This document shows, piece after piece, positions 23,952 through 32,628 of a stretch of 64,000 nt of DNA (positions are counted from its first letter, which is position 1; each line of letters begins with the position of its first letter). A program made the position numbers and the translations under genes. The notes under the pieces were generated by a model. That model was not told the DNA's origin and searched no databases. It worked only from the letters and a program-made list of their open reading frames with translations. Location of the stretch: contig CALKIH010000052.1 in assembly GCA_937995335.1 (NCBI GenBank), positions 62,001 to 126,000 of the forward strand, written 5' to 3'. Source of the stretch: UBA2357 sp002344625 (GTDB lineage Bacteria > Pseudomonadota > Gammaproteobacteria > Burkholderiales > Rhodocyclaceae).

Positions 23952-23977
23952 CATGGACCGGCGAAAGCCGGTTCATG
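23952..23977 (+). terminator. Weak intrinsic terminator between ftsH and folP
   Basis: An 11-bp stem (23952-23962 with 23967-23977, one G-T pair) and a GAAA tetraloop are followed by CATTTT, only a short T-run. It probably gives partial termination or 3'-end stabilisation of ftsH mRNA, with read-through to folP. Confidence 0.55.
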
Positions 23978-23996
23978 CATTTTGGAGTTCCGAACC

Positions 23997-24836
23997 ATGA
24001 CGATGCTGACTTGCGGCCGTTTTGTTCTCGACATGCAGCGGCCGCGTATCATGGCGATCATCAATACGACGCCGGATTCGTTCTCGGGTGACGGCCTGGC
24101 TGGCGACCTGAGCGGTGCGCTCGTCCGGGCCGAGCAGGCGCTTGCCGAGGGGGCAGACGTTCTCGACATCGGGGGCGAGTCATCGCGTCCGGGGGCCGAG
24201 CCGGTGAGCGAGCAGCAGGAACTGGACAGGGTGATGCCGCTTCTGGAGCGTCTTGCGGACGGACCGGTGCCGGTTTCGATCGATACCGTCAAGCCAGTCG
24301 TCATGCGTGCCGCACTGGCGGCTGGCGCCAGTCTGATCAACGATATCAACGGATTTCGTGCCGAAGGCGCGGTCGAAGCGGTCGCGTCCGGCAACGCCGC
24401 ACTATGCGTGATGCACATGCAGGGTCGGCCGCGCACGATGCAGGCCGAGCCGCGCTACGATGATGTGGTGGGCGAAGTCAGGGCGTTTCTGCATGCGCGT
24501 GTCGACGTGCTACGCAGCGCCGGGGTTGCGGAGGCGCGTATCCTTCTCGATCCGGGATTCGGTTTCGGCAAGACGATCGAACACAACCTCGCGATGCTGC
24601 GCGACCTTGCCGCGTTTGGCGCGCGGGGCTATCCGGTCCTGGCGGGCTTGTCGCGCAAGTCGCTGCTTGGGACGTTGACCGGTCGCCCGATGGGAGAAAG
24701 AGCCATTGCCAGTGTGGTTGCCGCCGTGATTGCGGTGCAAGGCGGCGCGCGCATCGTGCGGGTGCATGACGTTGCGGCCACTCGGGACGCGTTGACGGTG
24801 TGGGAGGCGGTCGAGGGTGGCCAACCTTCCGTTTGA
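23997..24836 (+). CDS. folP: Dihydropteroate synthase
   Basis: A 279-residue enzyme joining p-aminobenzoate to the pterin pyrophosphate in folate synthesis, the target of sulfonamides. It shows the substrate loops IMAIINTTPDSFSGDG (about 21-36), DIGGESSRPGAEPV and LDPGFGFGKT, with the conserved SRKS and the C-terminal RVHDV. The ATG at 23997 is preceded by GGAG at a proper distance. It lies between ftsH and glmM, as in E. coli and many relatives. Confidence 0.97.
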   Translation: MTMLTCGRFVLDMQRPRIMAIINTTPDSFSGDGLAGDLSGALVRAEQALAEGADVLDIGGESSRPGAEPVSEQQELDRVMPLLERLADGPVPVSIDTVKPVVMRAALAAGASLINDINGFRAEGAVEAVASGNAALCVMHMQGRPRTMQAEPRYDDVVGEVRAFLHARVDVLRSAGVAEARILLDPGFGFGKTIEHNLAMLRDLAAFGARGYPVLAGLSRKSLLGTLTGRPMGERAIASVVAAVIAVQGGARIVRVHDVAATRDALTVWEAVEGGQPSV

Positions 24837-24914
24837 ATCCGGACGTAACGCATTTGACGGTAGTTTGGGCGGGTGGTGCGATAATCGGGTTTTATCCAGA
24901 GCGGCGGAGGCAGG

Positions 24915-26267
24915 ATGGGGCGCAAGTATTTCGGCACGGACGGTGTGCGTGGTCTGGTTGGCGAGGCGCCGATCACCCCTGATTTCGTGATGAGGCTGGG
25001 TTATGCCGCCGGGCGGGTGTTGGTGCAACACGAGAGCCTGCCGCGCGACGAACACCCTGCCGTGCTGATTGGAAAGGATACCCGCACCTCGGGTTACATG
25101 CTGGAGGCTGCGCTCGAAGCCGGCTTCTCGGCGGCCGGGGTGGATGTGCTGCTGGCCGGCCCGATGCCGACGCCGGCTGTGGCCTATCTGACGCGTGCGT
25201 TGCGTCTGCAGGCGGGGGTCGTGATCTCGGCGTCGCACAATCCATTCTATGATAATGGAATCAAGTTCTTCTCCGCGGGAGGGGCGAAGCTGCCGGACAG
25301 CATCGAGCGCGAGATCGAGGAACGGGTCGAGCAGCCGATGGGGTGCGTCGAGCCCGCCAAACTTGGCAAGGCGCGGCGAATGCGCGATGCCGCCGGGCGC
25401 TATATCGAGTTTTGCAAGAGTACCTTCCCCGGCGAGCTCGACCTGCGCGGCATGCGGATTGCGCTCGATTGTGCCCACGGTGCGGCCTATCACATTGCAC
25501 CGAGCGTGTTTCACGAACTCGGCGCCGAGGTGTTTGCGGTTGGTGTCGAGCCCAATGGCGTCAACATCAATGACGGTGTGGGGGCCACCCGGCCGGAAAA
25601 CCTGCAGCGCGCAGTGCTCGAGAATCAAGCCGATATCGGGATTGCGCTCGACGGCGATGGCGATCGCCTGATCATGGTCGATGCGCAGGGTGAGATCTAC
25701 GACGGTGACAAGCTGATCTACGTGATCGCCGCGTCGCGCAAGGCGTCGGACAGGCTCGACGGCGTCGTTGGCACCCTGATGAGCAACCTTGGTTTCGAGC
25801 ATGCGATCGAGCGGCTGGGAGTGCCCTTCGATCGTGCCAACGTTGGTGATCGGTATGTGCTGGAGCGGCTCCAGGAGCGGGGTTGGCGACTGGGCGGCGA
25901 AAATTCCGGACACATCATCTGCCTTGACTGCCACACGACCGGCGATGGGATCGTGTCGGCGCTTCAGGTGCTGGCGGCGCTCAAGTTGCAGGGCGTGACA
26001 CTGAGCGAGGCGTGCAGCGATCTGGTTTTCTATCCGCAGAAACTCGTTAACGTGCGCCTGCCGTCCGGATTCGATTGGGCCGCCGACGCGGGTATAGCCC
26101 GCGCCCGCGCCGCCGCCGCCGCGGAACTCGGGGACAGTGGCCGTATCCTGCTCAGACCGTCCGGCACTGAGCCATTGCTGCGGGTAATGGTCGAGGGACG
26201 CGATGCAGCCCAGGTTGAGCGATTGGCGGCGGAGATTGCATCGATGGTGGCGCATGCCATGAATTAG
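24915..26267 (+). CDS. glmM: Phosphoglucosamine mutase
   Basis: A 450-residue enzyme converting glucosamine-6-phosphate to glucosamine-1-phosphate for UDP-GlcNAc, hence peptidoglycan and LPS. The active-site phosphoserine is S107 in ISASHNPFYDNGIKFFS. The metal loop is DGDGDR, the sugar-binding loop GGENSGHI and the phosphate loop RPSGTEPLLRV near the C-terminus. GGAGG precedes the ATG, which starts the canonical MGRKYFGTDGVRG. It lies 78 bp after folP and is the last gene before the pst promoter region. Confidence 0.98.
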   Translation: MGRKYFGTDGVRGLVGEAPITPDFVMRLGYAAGRVLVQHESLPRDEHPAVLIGKDTRTSGYMLEAALEAGFSAAGVDVLLAGPMPTPAVAYLTRALRLQAGVVISASHNPFYDNGIKFFSAGGAKLPDSIEREIEERVEQPMGCVEPAKLGKARRMRDAAGRYIEFCKSTFPGELDLRGMRIALDCAHGAAYHIAPSVFHELGAEVFAVGVEPNGVNINDGVGATRPENLQRAVLENQADIGIALDGDGDRLIMVDAQGEIYDGDKLIYVIAASRKASDRLDGVVGTLMSNLGFEHAIERLGVPFDRANVGDRYVLERLQERGWRLGGENSGHIICLDCHTTGDGIVSALQVLAALKLQGVTLSEACSDLVFYPQKLVNVRLPSGFDWAADAGIARARAAAAAELGDSGRILLRPSGTEPLLRVMVEGRDAAQVERLAAEIASMVAHAMN

Positions 26268-26315
26268 GCCGGCGTCAGCGGCGACGATGCGGTTGTGCCC
26301 GACGTAACCGGGCGA

Positions 26316-26346
26316 CCGTCACATGGCTGTAATCTTTGATTGTCAC
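26316..26346 (+). promoter_or_regulatory. Candidate Pho box upstream of pstS
   Basis: CCGTCAC (26316-26322), a 4-bp spacer and CTGTAAT (26327-26333) give two 7-bp half-sites at 11-bp spacing, close to the CTGTCAT-type PhoB consensus. A further TTGTCAC lies at 26340-26346, off by two bases from exact phase. It lies about 100 bp before the pstS start. No good -10 box was recognised after it. phoB and phoR are not in the window. Confidence 0.65.
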
Positions 26347-26430
26347 ACTACGGTTCGGATTGGATCGACGCGAAAGCAGCTGCCCGTCGATCGACTGGAC
26401 CGTTTTGTTTTTTCAAAGAGGAAGCGCAAC

Positions 26431-27462
26431 ATGAAACTCAAGCAATGTGTGATCGGGGCAGCCGTGGCCGGCATGCTGACCGGAGGGGTGAGTGCGACCG
26501 CGTTCGCTCGCGATAACATCCAGATCGCTGGTTCGTCGACGGTGCTGCCATTTGCCAGCATCGTGGCGGAAGAGTTTGGCAATGCCCTTGCACAGTTCAA
26601 GACGCCGGTCGTGGCCTCGGGCGGGTCCAGCGGCGGTTTGCGCCAGTTCTGCCAAGGTGTAGGTCCCAACACCATCGATATCGCCAACTCGTCGCGGCCG
26701 ATCAAGTCGGCCGAAGTGGAAAGCTGCGCAGGCGCCGGTGTGAAGAACATCCACGAGATCAAGATCGGTTACGACGGCATCGTGTTCGCGTCGCGCGCCG
26801 ACAAGGGTAGTTTCGCCCTGACGCCCAAGCATGTCTTTGCCGCCGCCGCCGCCGAAGTGCCGCAGGACGGCAAGATGGTCAAGAACCCCTACACCCGCTG
26901 GTCGCAGATCGATGCTTCGCTGCCCGATCAAGAGATCGTGCTGGTGATTCCCGGTAGCAACCACGGTACACGTGAAGTGTTCGAAGAGAAGGTGACGCAC
27001 CCCGGTTGTGCCGAGTTTCCGGAGATCAAGGCGCTTGAGGGCGATGCCAAGAAAGCGGCGTGTAACAACCTGCGTCAAGACGGGCGCGTGATCGATATCG
27101 CCGGCGACTATACCGAAACACTGGGCCGCCTCGATGCGCAGGCGGACGCGGTCGGCGTCTTCGGTCTGAGTTTTTACGACCAGAACCGCGATCGCCTCAA
27201 GGTCGCAACGGTCGGTGGCGTCGTTCCCAGCCTCGCAACCGTGGCTTCGGGTGAATACCCGGTGTCGCGCCCGCTGTACTTCTATGTGAAGGGCGAGCAC
27301 ATCGGCGTGATTCCGGGTATCAATGAATACGTGGAATTCTTCCTGTCGGAGGCGGTGTCCGGTTCGGGCAGCCCGCTCGAGGCGGCCGGCCTGATTCCGC
27401 TGCCCGACGCCGAGCGCGCCCAGGTGCTTGCCGACTTCGCCGCTCGCAAGGTCGCGAGGTAA
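26431..27462 (+). CDS. pstS: Periplasmic phosphate-binding protein PstS
   Basis: A 343-residue periplasmic binding protein of the high-affinity phosphate ABC importer. A signal peptide (basic MKLK, hydrophobic core, AFA cleavage near residue 26) precedes the phosphate loop IQIAGSSTVLPFA. Other family segments are SGGSSGGLRQFCQG and IPGSNHGTREVF. GAGGAAG supports the ATG at 26431. Several cysteines (in FCQG, ESCAG, PGCAEF and KAACNN) could form periplasmic disulfides. It is the first gene of pstSCAB-arsC, downstream of a Pho box and followed by a stem-loop that may raise its share of the mRNA. Confidence 0.96.
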   Translation: MKLKQCVIGAAVAGMLTGGVSATAFARDNIQIAGSSTVLPFASIVAEEFGNALAQFKTPVVASGGSSGGLRQFCQGVGPNTIDIANSSRPIKSAEVESCAGAGVKNIHEIKIGYDGIVFASRADKGSFALTPKHVFAAAAAEVPQDGKMVKNPYTRWSQIDASLPDQEIVLVIPGSNHGTREVFEEKVTHPGCAEFPEIKALEGDAKKAACNNLRQDGRVIDIAGDYTETLGRLDAQADAVGVFGLSFYDQNRDRLKVATVGGVVPSLATVASGEYPVSRPLYFYVKGEHIGVIPGINEYVEFFLSEAVSGSGSPLEAAGLIPLPDAERAQVLADFAARKVAR

Positions 27463-27470
27463 TAAAAGCC

Positions 27471-27512
27471 GTTCCCGTCCTCGTCGGCAGCGTTGTTGGC
27501 GAGGGTGGGAAT
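27471..27512 (+). promoter_or_regulatory. Intercistronic stem-loop after pstS
   Basis: A 15-bp stem with a few G-T pairs (27471-27485 with 27498-27512) and a 12-nt loop begins 8 bp after the pstS stop, without a T-run. Such hairpins behind a binding-protein gene often protect its mRNA or cause partial termination, giving more PstS than permease (inference). Confidence 0.6.
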
Positions 27513-27604
27513 GATTCCTTGGGGAGTTCTCCGCGTCACACCTGCCGCCAGCGAATGATTGGAGCGGGATTGCGGCGCGAGGCTTCCAGGCTTCTGGAGT
27601 AAAG

Positions 27605-28978
27605 ATGAGCAATTCGGTACTGATCGCAGGGCTGCTGATCCTGACCGCGCTCGCATACCAATTTGGCCTTACGCGCAGCCGTGCGATTGCCAATGGTCCG
27701 GTGAGGATGCACTCGCGGCCTGGGTACTATGGGCTGCTGGTGGCGCTTTGGTGTGGGTTGCCGGCGTTGGGCGTGTGGTTGGCATGGTTCCTGTTCGAGG
27801 CACGCATCGTCGAGTACATGGTGCTCGGCCAGATACAAGCCGAAGTCGGCGTGCTGGACGGCCAGCAGGCGATGGTGTTGTTGCGCCGGATCACTTCGAT
27901 TGCCTCCGGCATCGGCGTGTCGGATACGCCGGCGGCCTACGAGTTGGCGGCGGCCGAGACGATGTCACGGTTGTGGGCGACCAGCCGGATGGCGCAGGTG
28001 GGTCTGATGGCCGCACTTGCCATGGGTGGTCTGATATGGGCGTTGAGACGCCTGACGCCGACCCTGCGAGCCAGGAATCACGTCGAAAAAGTCATGAGCG
28101 TGGTATTCGTGCTGTGCTCGACCATTGCGATCCTGACGACGGTGGGGATCGTTTTTTCAATGTTTGGCGAGGCGATGCGATTCTTCAGCTTCGTCAATCC
28201 GATCGATTTCTTCTTTGGTCTGAACTGGAATCCACGTTTCTCGACGGTCGGCTCCGGTGCGCAGGGTGATTTCGGCTTGATTCCGTTGCTGTGGGGTACG
28301 CTGATGATCAGCGGGATCGCCCTGCTCGTTGCGGTGCCGCTCGGTTTGATGAGCGCTGTGTTCATGGCGGAGTATGCACCCGATTGGTTTCGTTCCACCG
28401 CCAAGCCGCTGCTCGAAATACTGGCGGGGATTCCGACCATCGTTTATGGATTTTTCGCACTGGTTACGGTCGGCCCGTTTTTCCACGAACTCGGGCAGGC
28501 GATGGGATTGCAGATTCGGGCAACCAGCGCACTGACGGCCGGTGTGGTGATGGGCATCATGATCGTGCCCTTCATGTCCTCTCTGTCCGACGACATCATT
28601 ACCCAGGTGCCGCGCATGATGCGGGATGGTTCGCTGGCGCTGGGGGCGACCAAGTCCGAAACGATACGCAAGGTCGTGTTGCCTGCCGCCTTGCCCGGTA
28701 TCGTTGGTGCGTTTCTGCTGGCGGCAAGCCGGGCGATCGGCGAGACCATGATCGTGGTGCTGGCAGCCGGCAATAGCCCGGTTCTGCATGCGAACCCGTT
28801 CGAAGCCGTGTCCACCGTTACCGTGACCATCGTTAATCAGCTGACCGGCGACACCGATTTCGCCAGCCCGCAATCACTGGTGGCATTCGCGCTCGGGTTG
28901 ACGCTGTTCGTGATCACCCTGGGGCTCAACGTCTTCGCGCTGTACATCGTGCGTAAGTACCGCGAACAGTACGATTAA
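27605..28978 (+). CDS. pstC: Phosphate ABC transporter permease PstC (long form)
   Basis: A 457-residue inner-membrane permease of the Pst importer. The C-terminal ~270 residues are the BPD-type permease core, with six helices and the EAA-like loop MMRDGSLALGATKSETIRKVVLPAALPG. The N-terminal ~180 residues add two or three helices and an extracytoplasmic stretch (about 70-115), making it longer than the 319-residue E. coli PstC. GGAG supports the ATG. The mate permease PstA follows 10 bp after its stop. Long Pst permeases also occur in other proteobacteria, so this is a variant, not a fusion. Confidence 0.94.
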   Translation: MSNSVLIAGLLILTALAYQFGLTRSRAIANGPVRMHSRPGYYGLLVALWCGLPALGVWLAWFLFEARIVEYMVLGQIQAEVGVLDGQQAMVLLRRITSIASGIGVSDTPAAYELAAAETMSRLWATSRMAQVGLMAALAMGGLIWALRRLTPTLRARNHVEKVMSVVFVLCSTIAILTTVGIVFSMFGEAMRFFSFVNPIDFFFGLNWNPRFSTVGSGAQGDFGLIPLLWGTLMISGIALLVAVPLGLMSAVFMAEYAPDWFRSTAKPLLEILAGIPTIVYGFFALVTVGPFFHELGQAMGLQIRATSALTAGVVMGIMIVPFMSSLSDDIITQVPRMMRDGSLALGATKSETIRKVVLPAALPGIVGAFLLAASRAIGETMIVVLAAGNSPVLHANPFEAVSTVTVTIVNQLTGDTDFASPQSLVAFALGLTLFVITLGLNVFALYIVRKYREQYD

Positions 28979-28988
28979 GGAACATTCC

Positions 28989-30350
28989 ATGAATCAGGAA
29001 GCACAGGCTCCCCGGGGAGCCCTCGAGATTCGTAAGCGGCAGATCGAGTCATCGCTGCAGCGACGCCATCGCACCGAGCGGACGTTTCGCGCTGTCGGGT
29101 TGGCTGCGGTCATCATGGGACTCGGTTTCGTGGCCCTGCTGTTCGCCACGATCCTGGCGAAGGGCTTGCCGGCATTCTGGCAGGCGACGGTGACGACCGA
29201 GGTGTTCTTCGATCCGGCAGTGATCAAGGTCGAGGCTCGGCCGGTGCGCGCCGCCGACGAGAATCCGCAGCAGTTTCGCGACCGCGAATTGGCGTGGCTG
29301 AATCGGCTCGGAATGGTCAACTGGAACCGCATCATCGAGGATACCCTCATCACGCACCTGCCCGACGCAGCCGAGAAGCGACCCTTGGTGCGCCAGTTGG
29401 TGACGAGCGGCGAACGTTTCAAGTTGCGCGACATGGTTGCGGCGGACCCCGGTTTGATCGGCAAGCGGGCGCAGGTCGAACTGTTGGCGGATGCAAACGT
29501 CGACGTCTGGTTGAAGGGCAACATCGACCGCAGCTTGGATGATAGCCAGCAGCAACTGAGACCCGAAGTGCGTGCGTGGGCCGATGAGCTCAAGGAACGA
29601 GGGGTGATCCAGAACAGCTTCAATACCAGCTTCTTCGTCAATCCGGACTCGCGCAGTTCACTGGCTTCGGCGGGCTTGGGGGGGGCGTTCATCGGTACGC
29701 TTTACATGATGGCGATCGTGATCTTCCTGTCGGTGCCGATCGGCGTACTCAGCGCGCTGTACCTGGAAGAGTTTGCGCCACGCAACCGCTTCACCGATCT
29801 GATCGAGGTGAACATCAACAACCTTGCCGCGGTACCGTCGATCATTTTCGGTCTGCTGGGGGCGGCCGTGTTCATCAACTGGCTGCATTTGCCGCTCTCG
29901 GCGCCGCTAGTGGGGGGGCTCGTGCTTTCGCTGATGACGCTGCCGACGGTGATCATCGCGACACGTTCGGCCTTGAAGGCGATTCCACCGTCGATTCGGC
30001 AGGCTGCGCTCGGAATCGGAGCGTCCAAGATGCAGACGATGTTCCATCATGTGCTACCCCTGGCGATGCCCGGTATCCTCACGGGGGCGATCATCGGTGT
30101 TGCGCAGGCGATCGGCGAAACCGCGCCGCTGCTGCTCATCGGCATGAGCGCGTTCGTCGCGACCTTGCCGGTTACGCCGCTGGACCAATCGGCGGCGCTC
30201 CCGGTACAGATCTACCTCTGGCAGGGCAACGAGTTGCGCAACTTTTTCGAGGCGCGCACCTCGGCGGCGATCATCGTGCTGCTGGCGCTGATGCTGAGTT
30301 TGAATGCACTCGCTATCTGGTTGCGGAAGAAATTTGAGAGAAGGTGGTAA
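28989..30350 (+). CDS. pstA: Phosphate ABC transporter permease PstA (long form)
   Basis: A 453-residue partner permease of PstC. After a first membrane helix (about 38-60), a hydrophilic, presumably periplasmic segment of roughly 160 residues (about 65-220) is inserted before the permease core. The core carries the coupling loop AIPPSIRQAALGIGASKMQTMFHHVLPLAMPG. E. coli PstA has 296 residues and no such insertion. AAGGAA precedes the ATG. pstB starts 2 bp after the stop, so translation is coupled. Confidence 0.94.
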   Translation: MNQEAQAPRGALEIRKRQIESSLQRRHRTERTFRAVGLAAVIMGLGFVALLFATILAKGLPAFWQATVTTEVFFDPAVIKVEARPVRAADENPQQFRDRELAWLNRLGMVNWNRIIEDTLITHLPDAAEKRPLVRQLVTSGERFKLRDMVAADPGLIGKRAQVELLADANVDVWLKGNIDRSLDDSQQQLRPEVRAWADELKERGVIQNSFNTSFFVNPDSRSSLASAGLGGAFIGTLYMMAIVIFLSVPIGVLSALYLEEFAPRNRFTDLIEVNINNLAAVPSIIFGLLGAAVFINWLHLPLSAPLVGGLVLSLMTLPTVIIATRSALKAIPPSIRQAALGIGASKMQTMFHHVLPLAMPGILTGAIIGVAQAIGETAPLLLIGMSAFVATLPVTPLDQSAALPVQIYLWQGNELRNFFEARTSAAIIVLLALMLSLNALAIWLRKKFERRW

Positions 30351-30352
30351 TC

Positions 30353-31180
30353 ATGAAGATACAAGAGCCCATCATGCGGTCAATCGTGGCAAAGGATGAA
30401 GCCGTCAAGAAGCGCGAGCAGGCGCTGGTCAAGATGTCCGCGCGCGATGTAAAGGTTTTCTATGGCGAGTCCGAGGCGCTGCACGGCGTTGATCTGGACA
30501 TCTACGAAAACGAGGTGATCGCGTTCATCGGCCCGTCGGGCTGCGGAAAGTCGACGTTTTTGCGTTGCCTGAACCGGATGAACGACACCATCGACGGATG
30601 CCGTGTGACCGGTGACATCAAGCTCGACGGCCAGGACATCTACGACCGTTCGCTTGACGTCGTCCTGCTGCGTGCGCAGGTCGGCATGGTGTTCCAGAAG
30701 CCGAATCCGTTCCCTAAGTCGATCTACGACAACATCGCCTATGGTCCGAAGTTGCACGGGCTGACCAAGACGCACGCGGATCTCGACGTGATCGTCGAGC
30801 AAAGCCTGACCCGCGCAGGCCTCTGGGACGAAGTCAAGGACCGCCTTGATGCCCCGGGGACCGGGCTGTCAGGGGGGCAGCAGCAGCGCCTGTGTATCGC
30901 GCGTGCGATCGCCGTCAGCCCCGAGGTGATCCTGATGGACGAACCCTGCTCGGCGCTCGATCCGATCGCGACGGCCAAGGTGGAGCAGCTCATCATCGAA
31001 CTTTCGGACAACTACACCATCGCGATCGTGACGCACAACATGCAGCAGGCCGCGCGCGTGTCGAACCGAACGGCCTACTTCCATCTTGGCGATCTCGTCG
31101 AGGTCGACCAGACGCCCGAGTTGTTCACCAATCCGAAGAACCAGCGCACCGAAGACTACATCACCGGGCGTTTTGGTTGA
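30353..31180 (+). CDS. pstB: Phosphate ABC transporter ATPase PstB
   Basis: A 275-residue cytoplasmic ATPase that energises the Pst importer. Walker A is GPSGCGKST (60-68). The Q-loop is MVFQKPNPFPKSIYDN, the ABC signature LSGGQQQRLCIARA, Walker B VILMDEPCSALDP and the switch histidine IVTHNMQQA. About 30 residues precede the canonical ABC start. The ATG at 30353 follows AAGGTGG and the pstA stop. phoU, which commonly follows pstB, is absent here; an arsenate-reductase gene takes that place. Confidence 0.97.
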   Translation: MKIQEPIMRSIVAKDEAVKKREQALVKMSARDVKVFYGESEALHGVDLDIYENEVIAFIGPSGCGKSTFLRCLNRMNDTIDGCRVTGDIKLDGQDIYDRSLDVVLLRAQVGMVFQKPNPFPKSIYDNIAYGPKLHGLTKTHADLDVIVEQSLTRAGLWDEVKDRLDAPGTGLSGGQQQRLCIARAIAVSPEVILMDEPCSALDPIATAKVEQLIIELSDNYTIAIVTHNMQQAARVSNRTAYFHLGDLVEVDQTPELFTNPKNQRTEDYITGRFG

Positions 31181-31204
31181 CATCGGCGACGTCAGGATAC
31201 GCAC

Positions 31205-31720
31205 ATGGTAAAAGAAAGGATCTACAACGTACTCTTTCTTTGCGTCGGCAATTCGGCTCGCTCGATCATTGCCGAAGCGCTGCTCGAAGCTGAAGGAAAG
31301 GGGCGGTTTCATGCCTACTCCGCGGGCAGCCAGCCGCGTGGCGAAGTCAATCCCCTCGCACTCGACATGCTCGTGAAGACCGGTTTACCGGTCGAAGGGC
31401 TGAAGTCGAAGAGCTGGTCGGAGTTCGTCGGGCCGGATGCGCCGGAGATGGATTTCGTGATCACCGTGTGTGACAACGCAGCCGGCGAGGTTTGTCCGGT
31501 ATGGCCCGGGCAACCCATGAACGCCCACTGGGGCGTGCCTGATCCGGCTGCGTGCGAGGGCGATGAGGTGGAGCGACATCTCGCTTTTGCCGACTGCTAT
31601 CGGATGCTGCGCAATCGCATCGGCCTGTTCGTCAATCTGCCCCTGGCGTCGCTGGATCGTCTTTCCCTGCGCAGCCATATGGATAACATCGGGGCACTGT
31701 GCGACCCATCCCCCGATTAG
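31205..31720 (+). CDS. arsC: Arsenate reductase, thioredoxin/LMW-phosphatase type
   Basis: A 171-residue protein of the low-molecular-weight phosphatase-like ArsC family, which reduces arsenate to arsenite. The CX5R active loop is C13-VGNSA-R19. The two resolving-region cysteines are C89 and C97 in VCDNAAGEVCP, and HWGVPDPAA follows, all as in characterised thioredoxin-coupled ArsC. A plain tyrosine phosphatase would lack C89 and C97. It lies 24 bp after pstB and is probably part of the phosphate operon. Because Pst also imports arsenate, co-expression would detoxify what the importer lets in; no ars efflux gene is nearby. Confidence 0.88.
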   Translation: MVKERIYNVLFLCVGNSARSIIAEALLEAEGKGRFHAYSAGSQPRGEVNPLALDMLVKTGLPVEGLKSKSWSEFVGPDAPEMDFVITVCDNAAGEVCPVWPGQPMNAHWGVPDPAACEGDEVERHLAFADCYRMLRNRIGLFVNLPLASLDRLSLRSHMDNIGALCDPSPD

Positions 31721-31846
31721 CCCTGCCATCTCTTTGACGGCTGACTCGACATGCACCCGGTGGCTTTGTTGAGTCGGCTGGGCGAGGCTTCCTGAGTCGG
31801 TCTCAAGCGGATATACTAGCTCGTTTATTAACGGATCCGTATCCCT

Positions 31847-32620
31847 TTGGGCAACAAGCTGGTTATCGGTAACTGGAAGTCGAACGGGCGGCGTCTCGAG
31901 AACGAGGCGCTGCTCGGGGCTCTCCGTGCCCATTCGTCATCGGCCGTGAGTGTCGTCGTGTGCGTGCCGTATCCTTATCTCGATCAGGCAGGGCGTCTGC
32001 TGCAAGGTAGCGCAGTGGCGTTCGGGGCCCAGAATGTCAGCGGGCATCCCGACGGTGCATTTACCGGGGAGGTCAGTGCCGGGATGCTCGCTGATTGTGG
32101 TTGCAGCTATGTCATCGTAGGGCATTCCGAACGTCGCGCCTTGCTCGGGGAGACCGATGAAGACGTTGCGCGCAAAGCCGCGCTTGTCTTGCGGAGTGGT
32201 CTCGTGCCTGTGGTGTGCGTAGGCGAGACGCTTGCCGAGCGCGATGCGGGCGAGGTCGAGCGGGTCATCGCGCGTCAGTTGGATGCGGTCTGCGCGGCGT
32301 TCGAGATTGAGGAGCTCGCGCGGATCGTCGTAGCGTACGAGCCAGTGTGGGCGATCGGCACGGGTCGGTCGGCCGATGTGTCTCAAGTTCAGGCCGTGCT
32401 GGCATTTGTGCGCACGTGCCTGGCCGCGCGGCATGCGGCTGCGGCGAGGGCGAGGGTTCTGTATGGGGGGAGTGTCAAAGCGTCCTCCGCGTTGGCTTTG
32501 TTTGGTCTGCCGGATTGCGATGGCGGGCTGATTGGTGGGGCGTCATTGGTGGCTGAGGAGTTTCTTGCGATCTGCGAGGCGGCTGTGGTGGCGTCTAAGG
32601 GTGATTCAGTCAATGAGTGA
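31847..32620 (+). CDS. tpiA: Triose-phosphate isomerase (TTG start)
   Basis: A 257-residue glycolytic enzyme interconverting dihydroxyacetone phosphate and glyceraldehyde-3-phosphate. The catalytic set is complete: N9 and K11 in GNWK, H93 in VIVGHSERR and the Glu in VAYEPVWAIGTG. GAQNVSGHPDGAFTGE and the phosphate loop YGGSVK are also present. The start is unusual. An in-frame TAA ends at 31831, and the only common start codon between it and the conserved GNWK is TTG at 31847; no ATG or GTG exists. Upstream ribosome binding is weak (GGA at 31833). secG follows with a short overlap or gap. A TATACT box lies at 31812. Confidence 0.95.
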   Translation: MGNKLVIGNWKSNGRRLENEALLGALRAHSSSAVSVVVCVPYPYLDQAGRLLQGSAVAFGAQNVSGHPDGAFTGEVSAGMLADCGCSYVIVGHSERRALLGETDEDVARKAALVLRSGLVPVVCVGETLAERDAGEVERVIARQLDAVCAAFEIEELARIVVAYEPVWAIGTGRSADVSQVQAVLAFVRTCLAARHAAAARARVLYGGSVKASSALALFGLPDCDGGLIGGASLVAEEFLAICEAAVVASKGDSVNE

Positions 32621-32628
32621 AGTCTGCA

